A DNA stretch of 53,027 nt from Crocinitomicaceae bacterium (GCA_014762645.1 JABURP010000045.1:1-53027); one strand, 5' to 3'; shown: positions 1-9,077, counted from the first letter of the stretch. Notes: generated by a model not told the origin, from the sequence alone. A program made the numbers and translations.

Positions 1-224
1 CTGTGAAGTGCAAAACCGTTGATTTGTTTTGAACCTGTGGGGACTATGGCCGGACCTAAGAATTCTTCGTACGTCTCCTTGTAATTCGGCGAAGAAAAAT
101 ACCCTTGTACATTAGGTGATATAACATGCACTTCATGCCCCAACTTTGCCAGGAATTTGGGAAGGCAATTGGTAATATAGCCCATGTTTTCAGAAAATGA
201 CTGACAGACAAATGCAATTTTCAT
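1..224 (-). CDS. Glycosyltransferase, N-terminal part (cut by window edge)
   Basis: Only the first 74 codons are in the window; the gene runs off the left edge. The start is the ATG at 222-224 (minus strand). The translation begins MKIAFVCQSFSEN and continues with LPKFLAKLGHEVHVISP, the first beta strand, helix and second strand of a GT-B fold glycosyltransferase (GT4-like N-terminal domain). Such enzymes move a sugar from a nucleotide donor to a lipid-linked or other acceptor at the cytoplasmic face of the membrane. The flippase and methyltransferase genes beside it on the same strand suggest a surface polysaccharide cluster. The catalytic C-terminal half is not visible, so the sugar cannot be named. 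Confidence 0.75.
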   Translation of the reverse strand, partial: MKIAFVCQSFSENMGYITNCLPKFLAKLGHEVHVISPNVQGYFSSPNYKETYEEFLGPAIVPTGSKQINGFALH

Positions 225-265
225 GAAGGTGTACAAGTTATTCGGGTGTTAAATCTAAACATCTT

Positions 266-1708
266 CTATCGAACCTTAAGTTTTCTGAGAATGAATTTGC
301 GTAATCTATCATAATCGAAGATATCAAACCGAATAAGAAAGATCAAAAACAGGGCAATTAAAGCTATTTTAATTACCAACTCAATGAAATAATTCTCAAA
401 TGAAAAATATTTAAAAAGTAGTACTGAGCCAAAGCAAATTGCAGCCGTGATAAGGATCTTCAAATAATTTAAATCAATTTTATAGTATTTCTGAGAAAAT
501 AAAAACAAGGTTGAATGTTGGCCTATAGTAGCTATTAAGGTTGCTACTGCCGCTCCTTCAATACTATATTTTGGAATCAATATAAAATTCAGCAGAACAT
601 TTAAAGAGGCAAAAATAACGGTAATTGTAGCCATTATTCCAGTACGTTTTTCAATATATAGTCCATGAGAAAACATATTCAACCCAACAAAAATTGCTGT
701 AAAATACATGAAAGGCATTACTGCATTGGCATCATAATAATGTTCATTGGTTAAAATGACGAGTGTTTCTTTCGAAAACAAGGAGAGCGTTAAAAAGCCC
801 ATGGTACCTACAGAGAAAAATAAATAGAATATTTTTTTAAGCTCAACCTTAGTCTGTTCGTCCGTATGGCGTTGAAAGACTAAAGGCGCTATAGCCATAG
901 AAAATCCACCAATCACAACCGCGATAATCAGACTAAACTTGGCCCCTACCGCATAAATACCCAGCGAGTCAAGTCCTTCATAATACTTGATGAACAATCG
1001 GTCCGTGAAATTCATCACTGTTGTTGCTATTGTGAGTGGAATTAAAGGCAAACTATAAACCAACAACTTTTTAATCTTATCCTTTTTTATTGTCAGTTTA
1101 ATTCTATGTCGTAACAAGTATAACTGAGTAATAATCAGCAGTGGCGTAACACTAAGAAATGAAAAATAAATACTCTCTATTCCCAATTTAAAATACCCCA
1201 CTAATAACCATGTCAATAAAATACTGAAAAGCGCATGCAAAAACGAAAGCAAGGAGAAGACAGTAGTCATTCTAATAAACCTAAAGTAAACGCCAATAAA
1301 AAGAAAAAATGCATTCACAATAATTGAAGTCACTGCTAGTGTATACAGTTCAACATCTACCGTTCCTGGTTCAAATAGTACATTAATAAAAAATGAGGAC
1401 AATACTGTCAGAAGCACAAATGCAGCCATTAAAGAAAGACCTGAGAACCAAATAGCAGTACTTGCAAATTCAATTCTTTCTTTTCTTTTTAGTGTGGATT
1501 CGGCAACATATCTTGCTAAGCCCTGACTTAATTGCAGAGTCATAACGCCCGTTATGAAGAAACCAAAAACAGTGAACATATCAATCACACCGAAGTCAGA
1601 AGGACTAAAATAGGCGGTGTAAAAAGGAATCAGAAACAAGCTTATACCTTTAGTCAAAAAATTGGCTAACGTATATAGTCCTCCTTCTCTAATTAAATCC
1701 CTAAGCAT
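266..1708 (-). CDS. Polysaccharide flippase, Wzx/PST family
   Basis: A 480-residue, strongly hydrophobic protein with about 12-14 predicted membrane segments spread over the whole length. The N-terminus (MLRDLIREGGLYTLANFLTK followed by a Leu/Ile/Phe-rich helix and YFSPSDFGVIDM) is typical of the oligosaccharide flippases of the MOP exporter superfamily. These move undecaprenyl-linked repeat units across the inner membrane. The start ATG lies at 1706-1708. The gene sits 8 bp downstream of the methyltransferase-like gene and 41 bp upstream of the glycosyltransferase, all on the minus strand, so they probably form one operon. The substrate cannot be read from the sequence. Confidence 0.85.
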   Translation of the reverse strand: MLRDLIREGGLYTLANFLTKGISLFLIPFYTAYFSPSDFGVIDMFTVFGFFITGVMTLQLSQGLARYVAESTLKRKERIEFASTAIWFSGLSLMAAFVLLTVLSSFFINVLFEPGTVDVELYTLAVTSIIVNAFFLFIGVYFRFIRMTTVFSLLSFLHALFSILLTWLLVGYFKLGIESIYFSFLSVTPLLIITQLYLLRHRIKLTIKKDKIKKLLVYSLPLIPLTIATTVMNFTDRLFIKYYEGLDSLGIYAVGAKFSLIIAVVIGGFSMAIAPLVFQRHTDEQTKVELKKIFYLFFSVGTMGFLTLSLFSKETLVILTNEHYYDANAVMPFMYFTAIFVGLNMFSHGLYIEKRTGIMATITVIFASLNVLLNFILIPKYSIEGAAVATLIATIGQHSTLFLFSQKYYKIDLNYLKILITAAICFGSVLLFKYFSFENYFIELVIKIALIALFLIFLIRFDIFDYDRLRKFILRKLKVR

Positions 1709-1716
1709 AGTTCATT

Positions 1717-2349
1717 TTAAATATCCAGGCAATTACCTGAACGATAAAATACAGTAGTAGCAGTGGCCAGTTCAACTATAGGTGTCATTCCGTGAAAATC
1801 TAATCGTTTAAATCCATTTTCAAGTAAAAACTGATAGCCCGGTTCATATTCTTCACGCACACTGTCATCCCAAATTATAATACCACGTTCACTTAAATTA
1901 TTGAGGCAGTTGAATGCACATTCAAGCCTGCTCATTCCATCAATGATTATAATATCATATTTATGGTTGTCTTCTGATATACAGTTAATGTAGTCACTAC
2001 CTTCGGGTCTTAATTTCAAAGAAAAATTGTCTTTGGCTTTTGCTGTCATTTTATCGTACCATCCCTCGTGATGTTCACAGGCTGTAATGTTCTTTACATA
2101 TTGCTGAAACCATAAGCTTGAATTTCCGCATCCGTATTCAAATACCTCCATGGAATCATTTAAACGTGGGGCCAGGAAATCTAAAAAAGGATATGAATAC
2201 CACGGAATTGGATTCCCTTCTTTATCCACTGATTCTTTTTCTTTGAAAGATCTGAACCATCCCTTGTCTTTGAGGTATCCGGATTTTGTTAAAGTATAGA
2301 ATACCAGAAACCCCATTTTACGATAAAGGTATTTGCCAGCTTTTTTCAT
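1717..2349 (-). CDS. SAM-dependent methyltransferase-like protein
   Basis: A 210-residue soluble protein. A Rossmann-type motif I, FEYGCGNSS, occurs near residue 69 and is followed by an acidic loop (ACEHHEGWYDKM). A strand with DIIIIDGMSR near residue 133 and GIIIWDDS near residue 157 complete the class I methyltransferase pattern. It probably modifies a sugar or small acceptor for the polysaccharide made by the neighbouring genes; that role is inferred from position. It is the first visible gene of the minus-strand glycan group, and the flippase follows after 8 bp. The acceptor is unknown, and transfer of a group other than methyl cannot be excluded. Confidence 0.6.
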   Translation of the reverse strand: MKKAGKYLYRKMGFLVFYTLTKSGYLKDKGWFRSFKEKESVDKEGNPIPWYSYPFLDFLAPRLNDSMEVFEYGCGNSSLWFQQYVKNITACEHHEGWYDKMTAKAKDNFSLKLRPEGSDYINCISEDNHKYDIIIIDGMSRLECAFNCLNNLSERGIIIWDDSVREEYEPGYQFLLENGFKRLDFHGMTPIVELATATTVFYRSGNCLDI

Positions 2350-2380
2350 GAGTGAATGTACGGGTTGGATACAGTAAGAA

Positions 2381-2409
2381 TTGCGCTAATTTAGAATAAA
2401 GTAGTTTTG
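2381..2409 (+). promoter_or_regulatory. Bacteroidota-type promoter of rdgB
   Basis: A TTG (2381-2383) lies 18 nt upstream of TAGTTTTG (2402-2409), matching the TTTG / TAnnTTTG consensus of the Bacteroidota primary sigma factor. A TTG codon in frame with rdgB falls inside the -7 box, so translation must begin downstream, at the ATG at 2476. Confidence 0.6.
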
Positions 2410-2475
2410 TCAACTAAATTAAGCCAATTTTATTGCTCACATTATTATTTTTCGACTAATTGTACACAGCCTATT

Positions 2476-3054
2476 ATGAAACTCATCTTTGCTACACAAA
2501 ACCAGCACAAAGCAAAAGAAATCCAACAAATGATGCCAGTGGGTATTGAAATAAAGACCTTACGGGATATAGGTTGTCACGAAGATATTCCGGAAACAGC
2601 TGATACGCTGGAAGGTAATGCCGCTATGAAAGCTCAGTATGTGGTGGATCATTATAAAGTAAATTGCTTTGCGGATGATACAGGCCTGGAAATTGACTCG
2701 CTCAATGGCGAACCTGGTGTGTATTCCGCTCGGTATGCCGGTGAGGAGAAAAATGCCGAAAACAACATGGATTTAGTCCTGAAAAAGTTGAATGGGGTTC
2801 AAAACAGAAAAGCACGCTTCAGAACTGTCATCTCATTAATGTTAGATGGTGAGGAGCATCAGTTTGAAGGAATTGTCAATGGAACGATTCGGCAAGAGCG
2901 ATCAGGTACTGAGGGGTTTGGCTATGATCCCATTTTTCAGCCGGATGGCTACACGCAAACCTTCTCTGAAATGAGCATGGAAGAGAAAAATAAGATTTCC
3001 CACCGCGGGAGAGCCATTCAAAAACTGGTGAAATATTTATCGTCCTTGAGCTGA
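2476..3054 (+). CDS. rdgB: Non-canonical purine NTP pyrophosphatase (RdgB/HAM1)
   Basis: Hydrolyses dITP, XTP and related damaged purine triphosphates to the monophosphate, keeping them out of DNA and RNA. The protein starts MKLIFATQNQHKAKEI, the family N-terminal nucleotide-binding strand and loop. It contains FADDTGLEIDSLNGEPGVYSAR-type residues (written here in shortened form; positions about 67-88) and EGFGYDPIF with a later SHRGRA near the C-terminus, all signatures of the HAM1 family. The length of 192 residues is normal. A longer frame opens at a TTG at 2407, but that codon is within the promoter -7 box, so the ATG at 2476 was chosen. It is transcribed alone and faces the nuclease gene tail to tail. 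Confidence 0.93.
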   Translation: MKLIFATQNQHKAKEIQQMMPVGIEIKTLRDIGCHEDIPETADTLEGNAAMKAQYVVDHYKVNCFADDTGLEIDSLNGEPGVYSARYAGEEKNAENNMDLVLKKLNGVQNRKARFRTVISLMLDGEEHQFEGIVNGTIRQERSGTEGFGYDPIFQPDGYTQTFSEMSMEEKNKISHRGRAIQKLVKYLSSLS

Positions 3055-3069
3055 GGAAAAATGTTGATG

Positions 3070-4014
3070 TCAGAAATCTGAATAACTGCTACTGTATCCG
3101 TGACTGAACATTCCTGAGAACAAATGACCCGAATAGAGATTCCCCTCAATCTTTTTCTGTTTTCTTCGTGCTACATAGAAATTTGTAGATGTCAGCAGTT
3201 CTAACTCATCTATGGATTTTAAATTCTCTAATAGTTCATTTTCAAAATCCCGGATTTCAGCTCTGACATCATCATTTTTCACGTAAAATACCCAGTAATA
3301 CCAGTTTCCTGATGTTGATTGAAAGAAAAATATCTTGTAAAACCAGGATGGAACAGCAACCTTATCGTAAATATATTTCGGGTTTTCATCAACTACAGAT
3401 CCGGTGATCATATACGCTCTCTTAACACTATCCTGTCTACTCACGCCATTCACATAGCTTTCAATTGTTCTCCATTCCTGCCTGTTCATGTATCCACATT
3501 GGGGAGCCATATTACTCATCACAAATGAATTGAGATGCTCCACCAGGTTCTTCTTAGAATCATCAGCAGGCTTTAAATGACCACGATCAAATCCACTTCG
3601 TGTATAATCGGCGTGGGAAATTTGTTGGTTTGCCGGCAATCTTGGATCAGGTCTGAAACAATCAACCCGGGTTAATTCATTATCCCGTTCACTGCTGTTA
3701 GACATTTTATACTGTACCCAAATTGGAACGTGAAAAACAGTGTCATATCCACAGACATAATGGGGTGCATACAAAATCACCACATGCGGATTTTTAGATG
3801 TAGGTAAACCAAACGGCGCATGTACTTTTTGAAGTGAATCCTTCCAATAGAGCTGGGCAGATATTAGCATAGAATCAGCTAACGACGCATCTTCTATGCA
3901 ACAATCATTACCACCTGCACCTACTCTTTTTCGGGTGAGTTTTTTGCAATTTTCCTGACCTTCAAGTTGAACGGTGAACAGAAATAAAATGCCGGTTACC
4001 AGATACTTTATCAT
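3070..4014 (-). CDS. Secreted DNA/RNA non-specific endonuclease (NucA/EndA family)
   Basis: A 314-residue protein with an N-terminal signal peptide (MIKYLVTGILFLFTVQLEGQ). The catalytic motif DRGHLKPADD lies near residue 143, and the downstream Asn-containing segment SNMAPQCGYMNRQEW near residue 167 carries the metal-binding asparagine of the beta-beta-alpha-metal nucleases. These enzymes cut single- and double-stranded DNA and RNA without sequence preference, usually outside the cytoplasm. The start ATG overlaps the stop of the upstream membrane-protein gene by 4 bp (ATGA), so the two are translationally coupled. There is no T9SS sorting domain, so the protein is probably periplasmic or secreted by another route. 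Several cysteines suggest disulfides. Confidence 0.88.
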   Translation of the reverse strand: MIKYLVTGILFLFTVQLEGQENCKKLTRKRVGAGGNDCCIEDASLADSMLISAQLYWKDSLQKVHAPFGLPTSKNPHVVILYAPHYVCGYDTVFHVPIWVQYKMSNSSERDNELTRVDCFRPDPRLPANQQISHADYTRSGFDRGHLKPADDSKKNLVEHLNSFVMSNMAPQCGYMNRQEWRTIESYVNGVSRQDSVKRAYMITGSVVDENPKYIYDKVAVPSWFYKIFFFQSTSGNWYYWVFYVKNDDVRAEIRDFENELLENLKSIDELELLTSTNFYVARRKQKKIEGNLYSGHLFSGMFSHGYSSSYSDF

Positions 4015-4769
4015 GAGAATTGATCCAGGTAATCTTTTGAAATCACATCTCTTTCAGCCAATTCTTTGAGCAATGGCAAAGCATGATCATAGCGCATAAC
4101 CACTTTTGATTTTTTCCCTTTTCCAATAAATACTGCTTTGAGCACTCCAGTTTGAGAAAAACTATTTTGATCGAATACATTGATACGCGTAAAGGCAATA
4201 TCCTCCAATTCATTCCAGGCAAAAAATTTGCTCCTGAGCTTTTTAAAAGTAATTCCTTCATTATTCGTATAGATTCTGTATCCGCCTGTAGCCAAAATAT
4301 AAATGTAGAAAAACAATGGAATAACCAAAACCGCCAGGCATATTAGGTATAGCCATAACTGTACACTGCGCGCTAATCCGGCTCCTGCATATCCAAATGG
4401 TAAGTATTGCAAATCATAGACATTTCTTCCTTCGTCATCTACGGCAGTTGAAGTTTCTCTTTTATCTTCCCAAATTACCGTGGCAGGAACTCGTTGCTTG
4501 AGGTCATTTAAAAAATCTCCGGTTGACGGACTCGTAACCTTGGCCTGTATCCATGGAAACTTCATCTCCTTTCCGTTTTCAGAAAAATGGATGCGAAATG
4601 AAATTTCATCTCCTAAACCCATTGGTGTTTTTTTTATGGCAACTTTGGTTACTTGAGTGAGTGGAGTTTCCTTAATTCTCCGCATTAAGTGGCAATACAC
4701 ATTTCCAGACTCAAATCCGACCTCATAACTCACCACAGAACTTTTTATACTGTAAACTTTATCTTCCAT
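4011..4769 (-). CDS. Membrane protein of unknown function, upstream partner of the nuclease
   Basis: A 252-residue protein I do not recognise as a named family. The first 125 or so residues are soluble and beta-rich. One strong hydrophobic segment, LWLYLICLAVLVIPLFFYIY, lies at about 139-158. The C-terminal 90 residues (YRIYTNNEGITF, then a Trp-Asn-Glu-Leu-Glu-Asp turn) resemble a bacterial PH-like domain, as in many small membrane-anchored Bacteroidota proteins. Its stop codon overlaps the start of the NucA-type nuclease by 4 bp, so the two are made together. A role in handling or protecting against the nuclease is possible but has no direct sequence support. Confidence 0.6.
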   Translation of the reverse strand: MEDKVYSIKSSVVSYEVGFESGNVYCHLMRRIKETPLTQVTKVAIKKTPMGLGDEISFRIHFSENGKEMKFPWIQAKVTSPSTGDFLNDLKQRVPATVIWEDKRETSTAVDDEGRNVYDLQYLPFGYAGAGLARSVQLWLYLICLAVLVIPLFFYIYILATGGYRIYTNNEGITFKKLRSKFFAWNELEDIAFTRINVFDQNSFSQTGVLKAVFIGKGKKSKVVMRYDHALPLLKELAERDVISKDYLDQFS

Positions 4770-4812
4770 ATATTTATTTGACTGGTCTCCAATTTATAAA
4801 TAAAAAATTACG

Positions 4813-4841
4813 TTTGCCCTGCGCGCATTCACTTATCTTTG
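4813..4841 (+). promoter_or_regulatory. Bacteroidota-type promoter of the DUF4293-uup unit
   Basis: TTTG at 4813-4816 and TATCTTTG at 4834-4841 are separated by 17 nt. The latter is an exact TAnnTTTG match, 17 nt before the ATG at 4859. Confidence 0.6.
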
Positions 4842-4858
4842 CCTAAAAATTTTAAACT

Positions 4859-5344
4859 ATGATCCAACGCAAACAGACCATTTATCTGGCACTAGCCTTT
4901 ATTTGTGTCACACTTGTTTTGTTTTTTCCGATCTACAACATATCTGCGGAAAGTTCTGGTGAAGTTTACCACGGTGCATTGAGCGTGCATGGAATAGAAG
5001 GTGAAGATTATGCACAAGCATTTCCACTCTACCTGGTAATAGCCGTGATGTTATTGTTGTCCGCTGTCGGAATTGCTCTGTATAAAAATCGCCCACGGCA
5101 ATTAATGATATGTAGGATTAACCTGATCATTCATTTTCTGGTAGCAATTACGCTAACAACATTCTACTATGTCGGGAAAGGAATGATTATAGAACAACTA
5201 GCCGAAAACGGATACACCAATCCTGAATTTAGTGTAGGCATTGGATATTTTTTACTCATTGCAGCAATTCCGTTTATATTACTGGCTATCCGTGGTATTC
5301 GAGCAGATGAGCAATTATTGAAATCTATCGATCGTATTCGATAA
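4859..5344 (+). CDS. DUF4293 family membrane protein
   Basis: A 161-residue inner-membrane protein with four hydrophobic segments (about residues 7-27, 57-77, 83-107 and 127-145). The opening MIQRKQTIYLALAFI is the hallmark of DUF4293, a Bacteroidota family with no assigned biochemistry. The loop between segments 1 and 2 is probably periplasmic. The gene has its own promoter and is followed after 24 bp by uup, so the two are probably co-transcribed. Nothing in the sequence indicates a catalytic role. Confidence 0.8.
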   Translation: MIQRKQTIYLALAFICVTLVLFFPIYNISAESSGEVYHGALSVHGIEGEDYAQAFPLYLVIAVMLLLSAVGIALYKNRPRQLMICRINLIIHFLVAITLTTFYYVGKGMIIEQLAENGYTNPEFSVGIGYFLLIAAIPFILLAIRGIRADEQLLKSIDRIR

Positions 5345-5368
5345 AAACATAGCTATACAACCTTTATC

Positions 5369-7237
5369 ATGAATTATCTATCCGTAGAAAATCTTACCAA
5401 ATCATTTGGAGATCGCGTCATCTTCAAAGACTTGACATTTGGTATTGACAAAGGTGATAAGGTTGCCATTGTTGCGAAAAACGGAGCTGGTAAATCAACC
5501 CTGCTAAAGATATTATGCGGAGATGAAACGGAAGATTCCGGCCGTATCGTGTACCGTAACGAAGTTCGCGTAGATTATCTGGAACAAGCTGAAAAATTTG
5601 ATGGGAATAAAACGGTTTTTGATGAAGTTCTTGATACCGATACCCAAGAAACAGAAGCCATAAAAAATTATTCCAAAGCATTAAAAAACCCAGAAGACAC
5701 GGCTTTCTATGAAAAGGCGTTTGAACAAATGAACATTACCAATGCCTGGGATTATGAGGTGCGGGTAAATACCATTTTATCACAGCTCAAACTGGAGGAT
5801 CACTATCAAAAATTAGGAGAACTCTCTGGTGGTCAAAAAAAGCGGGTGGCACTGGCTAAAATTTTAATTAATGAGCCAGACATCATGATCCTTGATGAGC
5901 CAACTAACCACCTGGATCTGGACATGATTGAATGGTTGGAAGAACATCTTTCACAGACCCAGGCCACTATTATCATGGTAACGCACGACCGCTATTTTCT
6001 GGAGGTAATTTGTACTACCATTTTTGAGCTGGAAGATCAGACTTTGTATAAGTACGAAGGCAATTTTTCCTACTATCTGGAGAAAAAAGCAGAACGCCAG
6101 GAAATCCTGGAGGCAACAATTGGTAAAGCCAAAAATCTCATGCGCACTGAGTTAGACTGGATTCGTCGACAGCCGAAAGCAAGAGGAACCAAACAAAAAG
6201 CTCGGGTAGATGCATTTCAGGGCCTTAAAAAAGTAGCCACTCAGAAGATTCAAAAGGACGAATTAACGATCAAGGTACAGATGAATCGCCTGGGGTCAAA
6301 GATCGTAGAATTACACCGTCTGGGTAAATGGTTTGATGATAAGAAGCTCATCAATGATTTTAGTTATGTCTTCAAAAAAGGGGAAAAAGTTGGGATTGTG
6401 GGACCCAATGGTTCAGGGAAATCTACTTTCCTGAATATGCTGACTGGCTCTGAAGAACCGAGCAAAGGAAAAATCGTAATTGGTGAAACCGTTGTCATGG
6501 GTTATTATCACCAGGATGGAATGAAATTCAAACCGGACAAAAGGGTTATTGAAATCATTAGGGATATTGCGGAGTATATTCCGCTTGCAAAAGGAAGAAA
6601 GTTGACGGCCGCTCAATTTTTGGAGATGTTTCTGTTTCCCAGAGATATGCACTTCAATTATGTCGAGAAATTAAGTGGGGGTGAAAAGAAACGCCTTTAC
6701 CTCATGACTATCCTGATGAAAAACCCCAATTTTTTAATTCTGGATGAGCCAACAAATGACCTGGACATATTTACCTTAAGTGTATTGGAAGATTATCTGC
6801 AAGAATTTGAAGGTTGCTTGTTGATTGTTAGCCACGACCGATATTTTCTGGACAAATTGGTAGATCATACTTTCTATTTTAAGGGGGACGGCGAGATCAA
6901 AGATGTACTTGGTAATTACACCGCTTACCGTGAATTTTTAAAAAAAGAGGTTTCTGATGAACGGGAAAAGACGAAAAAAGAAAAAATTTCCGCCGGCTCA
7001 TCTCAAAATCAGGACAAAGAAAAATCAAAATTAACCTACAAGGAAAAACAAGAGTTTGAAGCCCTTGAAAGTGAAATTTCCGCCCTGGAAAATGAACGTG
7101 ACCAATTAATGGAAAAAATGAATTCCGGAGAAGAAGATTCGCAATCCGTAAACCAAATGGCCATTCGTTTAAGTGAAATTGGTGCATTAATTGAACAAAA
7201 AGAAATGCGCTGGTTGGAATTGTCCGAATACGTATAA
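5369..7237 (+). CDS. uup: ABC-F ATPase, Uup type
   Basis: A soluble 622-residue protein with two ABC ATPase domains and no membrane segment, as expected for the ABC-F family, which acts on ribosomes or DNA structures rather than in transport. NBD1 has a Walker A at residues 36-44 (AKNGAGKST, with Ala in place of the usual first Gly), signature LSGGQKKR and Walker B IMILDEPTNHLD. NBD2 has GPNGSGKST, LSGGEKKRLYLM and FLILDEPTNDLD. After about residue 540 a charged linker leads to a coiled coil starting KLTYKEKQEFEALE, which is the Uup C-terminal domain. That domain favours Uup over EttA- or antibiotic-resistance-type ABC-F proteins. It follows the DUF4293 gene by 24 bp. Confidence 0.85.
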   Translation: MNYLSVENLTKSFGDRVIFKDLTFGIDKGDKVAIVAKNGAGKSTLLKILCGDETEDSGRIVYRNEVRVDYLEQAEKFDGNKTVFDEVLDTDTQETEAIKNYSKALKNPEDTAFYEKAFEQMNITNAWDYEVRVNTILSQLKLEDHYQKLGELSGGQKKRVALAKILINEPDIMILDEPTNHLDLDMIEWLEEHLSQTQATIIMVTHDRYFLEVICTTIFELEDQTLYKYEGNFSYYLEKKAERQEILEATIGKAKNLMRTELDWIRRQPKARGTKQKARVDAFQGLKKVATQKIQKDELTIKVQMNRLGSKIVELHRLGKWFDDKKLINDFSYVFKKGEKVGIVGPNGSGKSTFLNMLTGSEEPSKGKIVIGETVVMGYYHQDGMKFKPDKRVIEIIRDIAEYIPLAKGRKLTAAQFLEMFLFPRDMHFNYVEKLSGGEKKRLYLMTILMKNPNFLILDEPTNDLDIFTLSVLEDYLQEFEGCLLIVSHDRYFLDKLVDHTFYFKGDGEIKDVLGNYTAYREFLKKEVSDEREKTKKEKISAGSSQNQDKEKSKLTYKEKQEFEALESEISALENERDQLMEKMNSGEEDSQSVNQMAIRLSEIGALIEQKEMRWLELSEYV

Positions 7238-7286
7238 TTCCTATATTTAGGTATCCCTCCCATTTGTACCCCTAATACGTATTACT

Positions 7287-8393
7287 ATGAAAAATTTATC
7301 AGTATTGGTACTCTGTTGCATTGTTTTGTTCTCCTGTAAAAAGGATAAAATTGACTTTGACGAAGATCTTGTCTCTTCTGTTGAAACCTTTGCCAGCAAT
7401 GGTGGCAGATGTGACTGGAGCGTTACAACAAATAAAATAGTGTATGATGCAGAGATTGACGATCACTGGGACATAATTATAAGCAACCCAGACAAAACTG
7501 GGCAGTTTAATCTGACGGAAGACATGAGTAATCAGGTTATTGAGGGGCAAATGATCGAATCATGGCATTATCGCGGACAACCTGCATTTGATAAATCCGG
7601 GCAGTATATTTTATTTCAGGTACACAATGAACACGCCTCTTCCAGTCATCCTTCCGAAGAACATCTTTCTCTTGGTGTAAATCAGGACTTATGGTATATG
7701 ACCGCTGATGGAAGCATTAAACAAAAACTAACAGATAACTCAGCCGGAATGTCGGTTCTACATCCTAAATTCTCCCACGACGGTACCAAGATTATGTGGG
7801 CAGAAAAATACAGTGAAAATGAAAACGCCAGTATTTTTGGTGCATGGCGTATTCGAATTGCAGATGTTTCTATTGATGCCAATGATAGCATTCAGGTTCT
7901 GGCGTCGAACACCTACCAACCTTGTGGTGAAAAATGGTATGAAACGCATGCCTTTTCTGATGATGATCAGGGCATCTATTTCAGTTGTAATTACGAAACA
8001 GATTTTAAAGCCAGTGACTTATTTAAGTACGATTTGAACACACAAACACTTACCAACATTACGAATAACCCTACTGAATGGGAGGAAATGTATAACCCCA
8101 ACCCAGCTAACCCAAACGAGTATTCATTCATTTCATCCAGGTTCTTTGATTGGAACAATTCCCTGGGATGGGCAACATTGAGAACGGAGTTGTACCTAAA
8201 TACGAATGGTGAAATAAAACAATTGACCTATTATAATCAGCTGCGCAAGAAAAATGGCAAACGACTTACCAAGGAACATTATTTCATTGGTGACCATTGT
8301 TGGGCACCTGACGGCAAGTCCATCCTGGCAATTTTAGCTTCTGCTAAAATCGGTTCAACGAATACGACTCTACTCAAGATTAACCTGAATTAA
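7287..8393 (+). CDS. Lipoprotein with TolB-like beta-propeller repeats
   Basis: A 368-residue exported lipoprotein. The N-terminus MKNLSVLVLCCIVLFSCKKD has a type II signal peptide with the lipobox cysteine at residue 17. The body holds repeated blade-like motifs of the PD40/TolB type: DIIISNPDKTGQFNLT, DLWYMTADGSIKQKLT, HPKFSHDGTKIMW, DLFKYDLNTQTLTNIT and CWAPDGKSILAILA. Such propellers usually bind protein or glycan partners at the envelope. The gene follows uup by 49 bp on the same strand; whether it shares the transcript is unclear. The ligand is unknown. Confidence 0.75.
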   Translation: MKNLSVLVLCCIVLFSCKKDKIDFDEDLVSSVETFASNGGRCDWSVTTNKIVYDAEIDDHWDIIISNPDKTGQFNLTEDMSNQVIEGQMIESWHYRGQPAFDKSGQYILFQVHNEHASSSHPSEEHLSLGVNQDLWYMTADGSIKQKLTDNSAGMSVLHPKFSHDGTKIMWAEKYSENENASIFGAWRIRIADVSIDANDSIQVLASNTYQPCGEKWYETHAFSDDDQGIYFSCNYETDFKASDLFKYDLNTQTLTNITNNPTEWEEMYNPNPANPNEYSFISSRFFDWNNSLGWATLRTELYLNTNGEIKQLTYYNQLRKKNGKRLTKEHYFIGDHCWAPDGKSILAILASAKIGSTNTTLLKINLN

Positions 8394-8424
8394 AAGTAAT
8401 CGACAGATTCTTTAACAAATATTA

Positions 8425-8442
8425 ATATACCAATCGGTATAT
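8425..8442. promoter_or_regulatory. Operator upstream of the TetR gene
   Basis: A perfect inverted repeat, ATATACC-AATC-GGTATAT, lies between the likely -33 region and the -7 box (TACCTTTG, 8449-8456) of the regulator gene, so binding there would block its transcription. A reverse-complement version of the same site (9078-9095) precedes the hydrolase gene. Palindrome size and position fit a TetR dimer site. Confidence 0.75.
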
Positions 8443-8448
8443 TTTTAC

Positions 8449-8456
8449 TACCTTTG
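8449..8456 (+). promoter_or_regulatory. Promoter -7 box of the TetR gene
   Basis: TACCTTTG is an exact TAnnTTTG match 8 nt before the start codon at 8465. The -33 region is covered by the palindromic operator, and no clear TTTG is seen there. Confidence 0.5.
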
Positions 8457-8464
8457 TTGTAATT

Positions 8465-9061
8465 ATGGCAACAAAAGCCGAGCAAACTGCCGAATATATC
8501 GTTCAAAAAGTAGCACCCATATTCAATAAACATGGGTATTCAGGCACCTCTATGTCTGCATTGACCAATGCAACAGGATTAACCAAAGGTGCCATTTACG
8601 GCAATTTTAAAAATAAAGAAGAACTTGCCTTTACAGCATTCAAATACAATGTGGACAGAGTGGTCAATCGCATTAGAGAAGAACTGGAGCAAATTAAATC
8701 TCCCCTTCAACAGTTATATGGATTAACCAACTTTTATAGGAAATATAAAACCTACACCATTGAAATAGGTGGATGTCCCATTGTAAACATTGGTGTTGAT
8801 GCCAATCACGATAATCCTCAACTGCTTAAAAAGGTCCAGGAGGTGATTGCAAAATTACAGTACTACATTACCAAAATGATTCAAAACGGTATTGATGAAG
8901 GAGAAATCAAACGAACTATAAATGCTGAAAAGTATGGACGCTTGTTCTTCACCATGATAGAAGGTGCTGTGTTCATGACCGTGACAATGAATGACGAATC
9001 ATACCTACAACAAGTCATGAATAACATTGACGATATAATTGTAAGAGAATTGGCAGTTTAA
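8465..9061 (+). CDS. TetR/AcrR family transcriptional regulator
   Basis: A 198-residue repressor-type protein. The N-terminal TetR DNA-binding domain is clear: IFNKHGYSGTSMSALTNA followed by GLTKGAIYGNFKNKEEL at about residues 19-54, containing the helix-turn-helix and the conserved YxxFxxKEEL. The C-terminal ligand and dimer domain contains GGCPIVN near residue 104, seen in several TetR subfamilies that sense small organic molecules. An identical palindrome lies before this gene and before the hydrolase gene that starts 46 bp downstream, so the protein probably represses both itself and the hydrolase. The inducer is unknown. Confidence 0.92.
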   Translation: MATKAEQTAEYIVQKVAPIFNKHGYSGTSMSALTNATGLTKGAIYGNFKNKEELAFTAFKYNVDRVVNRIREELEQIKSPLQQLYGLTNFYRKYKTYTIEIGGCPIVNIGVDANHDNPQLLKKVQEVIAKLQYYITKMIQNGIDEGEIKRTINAEKYGRLFFTMIEGAVFMTVTMNDESYLQQVMNNIDDIIVRELAV

Positions 9062-9077
9062 AATTTTTTAACCTAAA

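Noticed and set aside
2407-2475. N-terminal extension of rdgB from a TTG
   Set aside because: The TTG is part of the promoter -7 box, and the extension has no family similarity.
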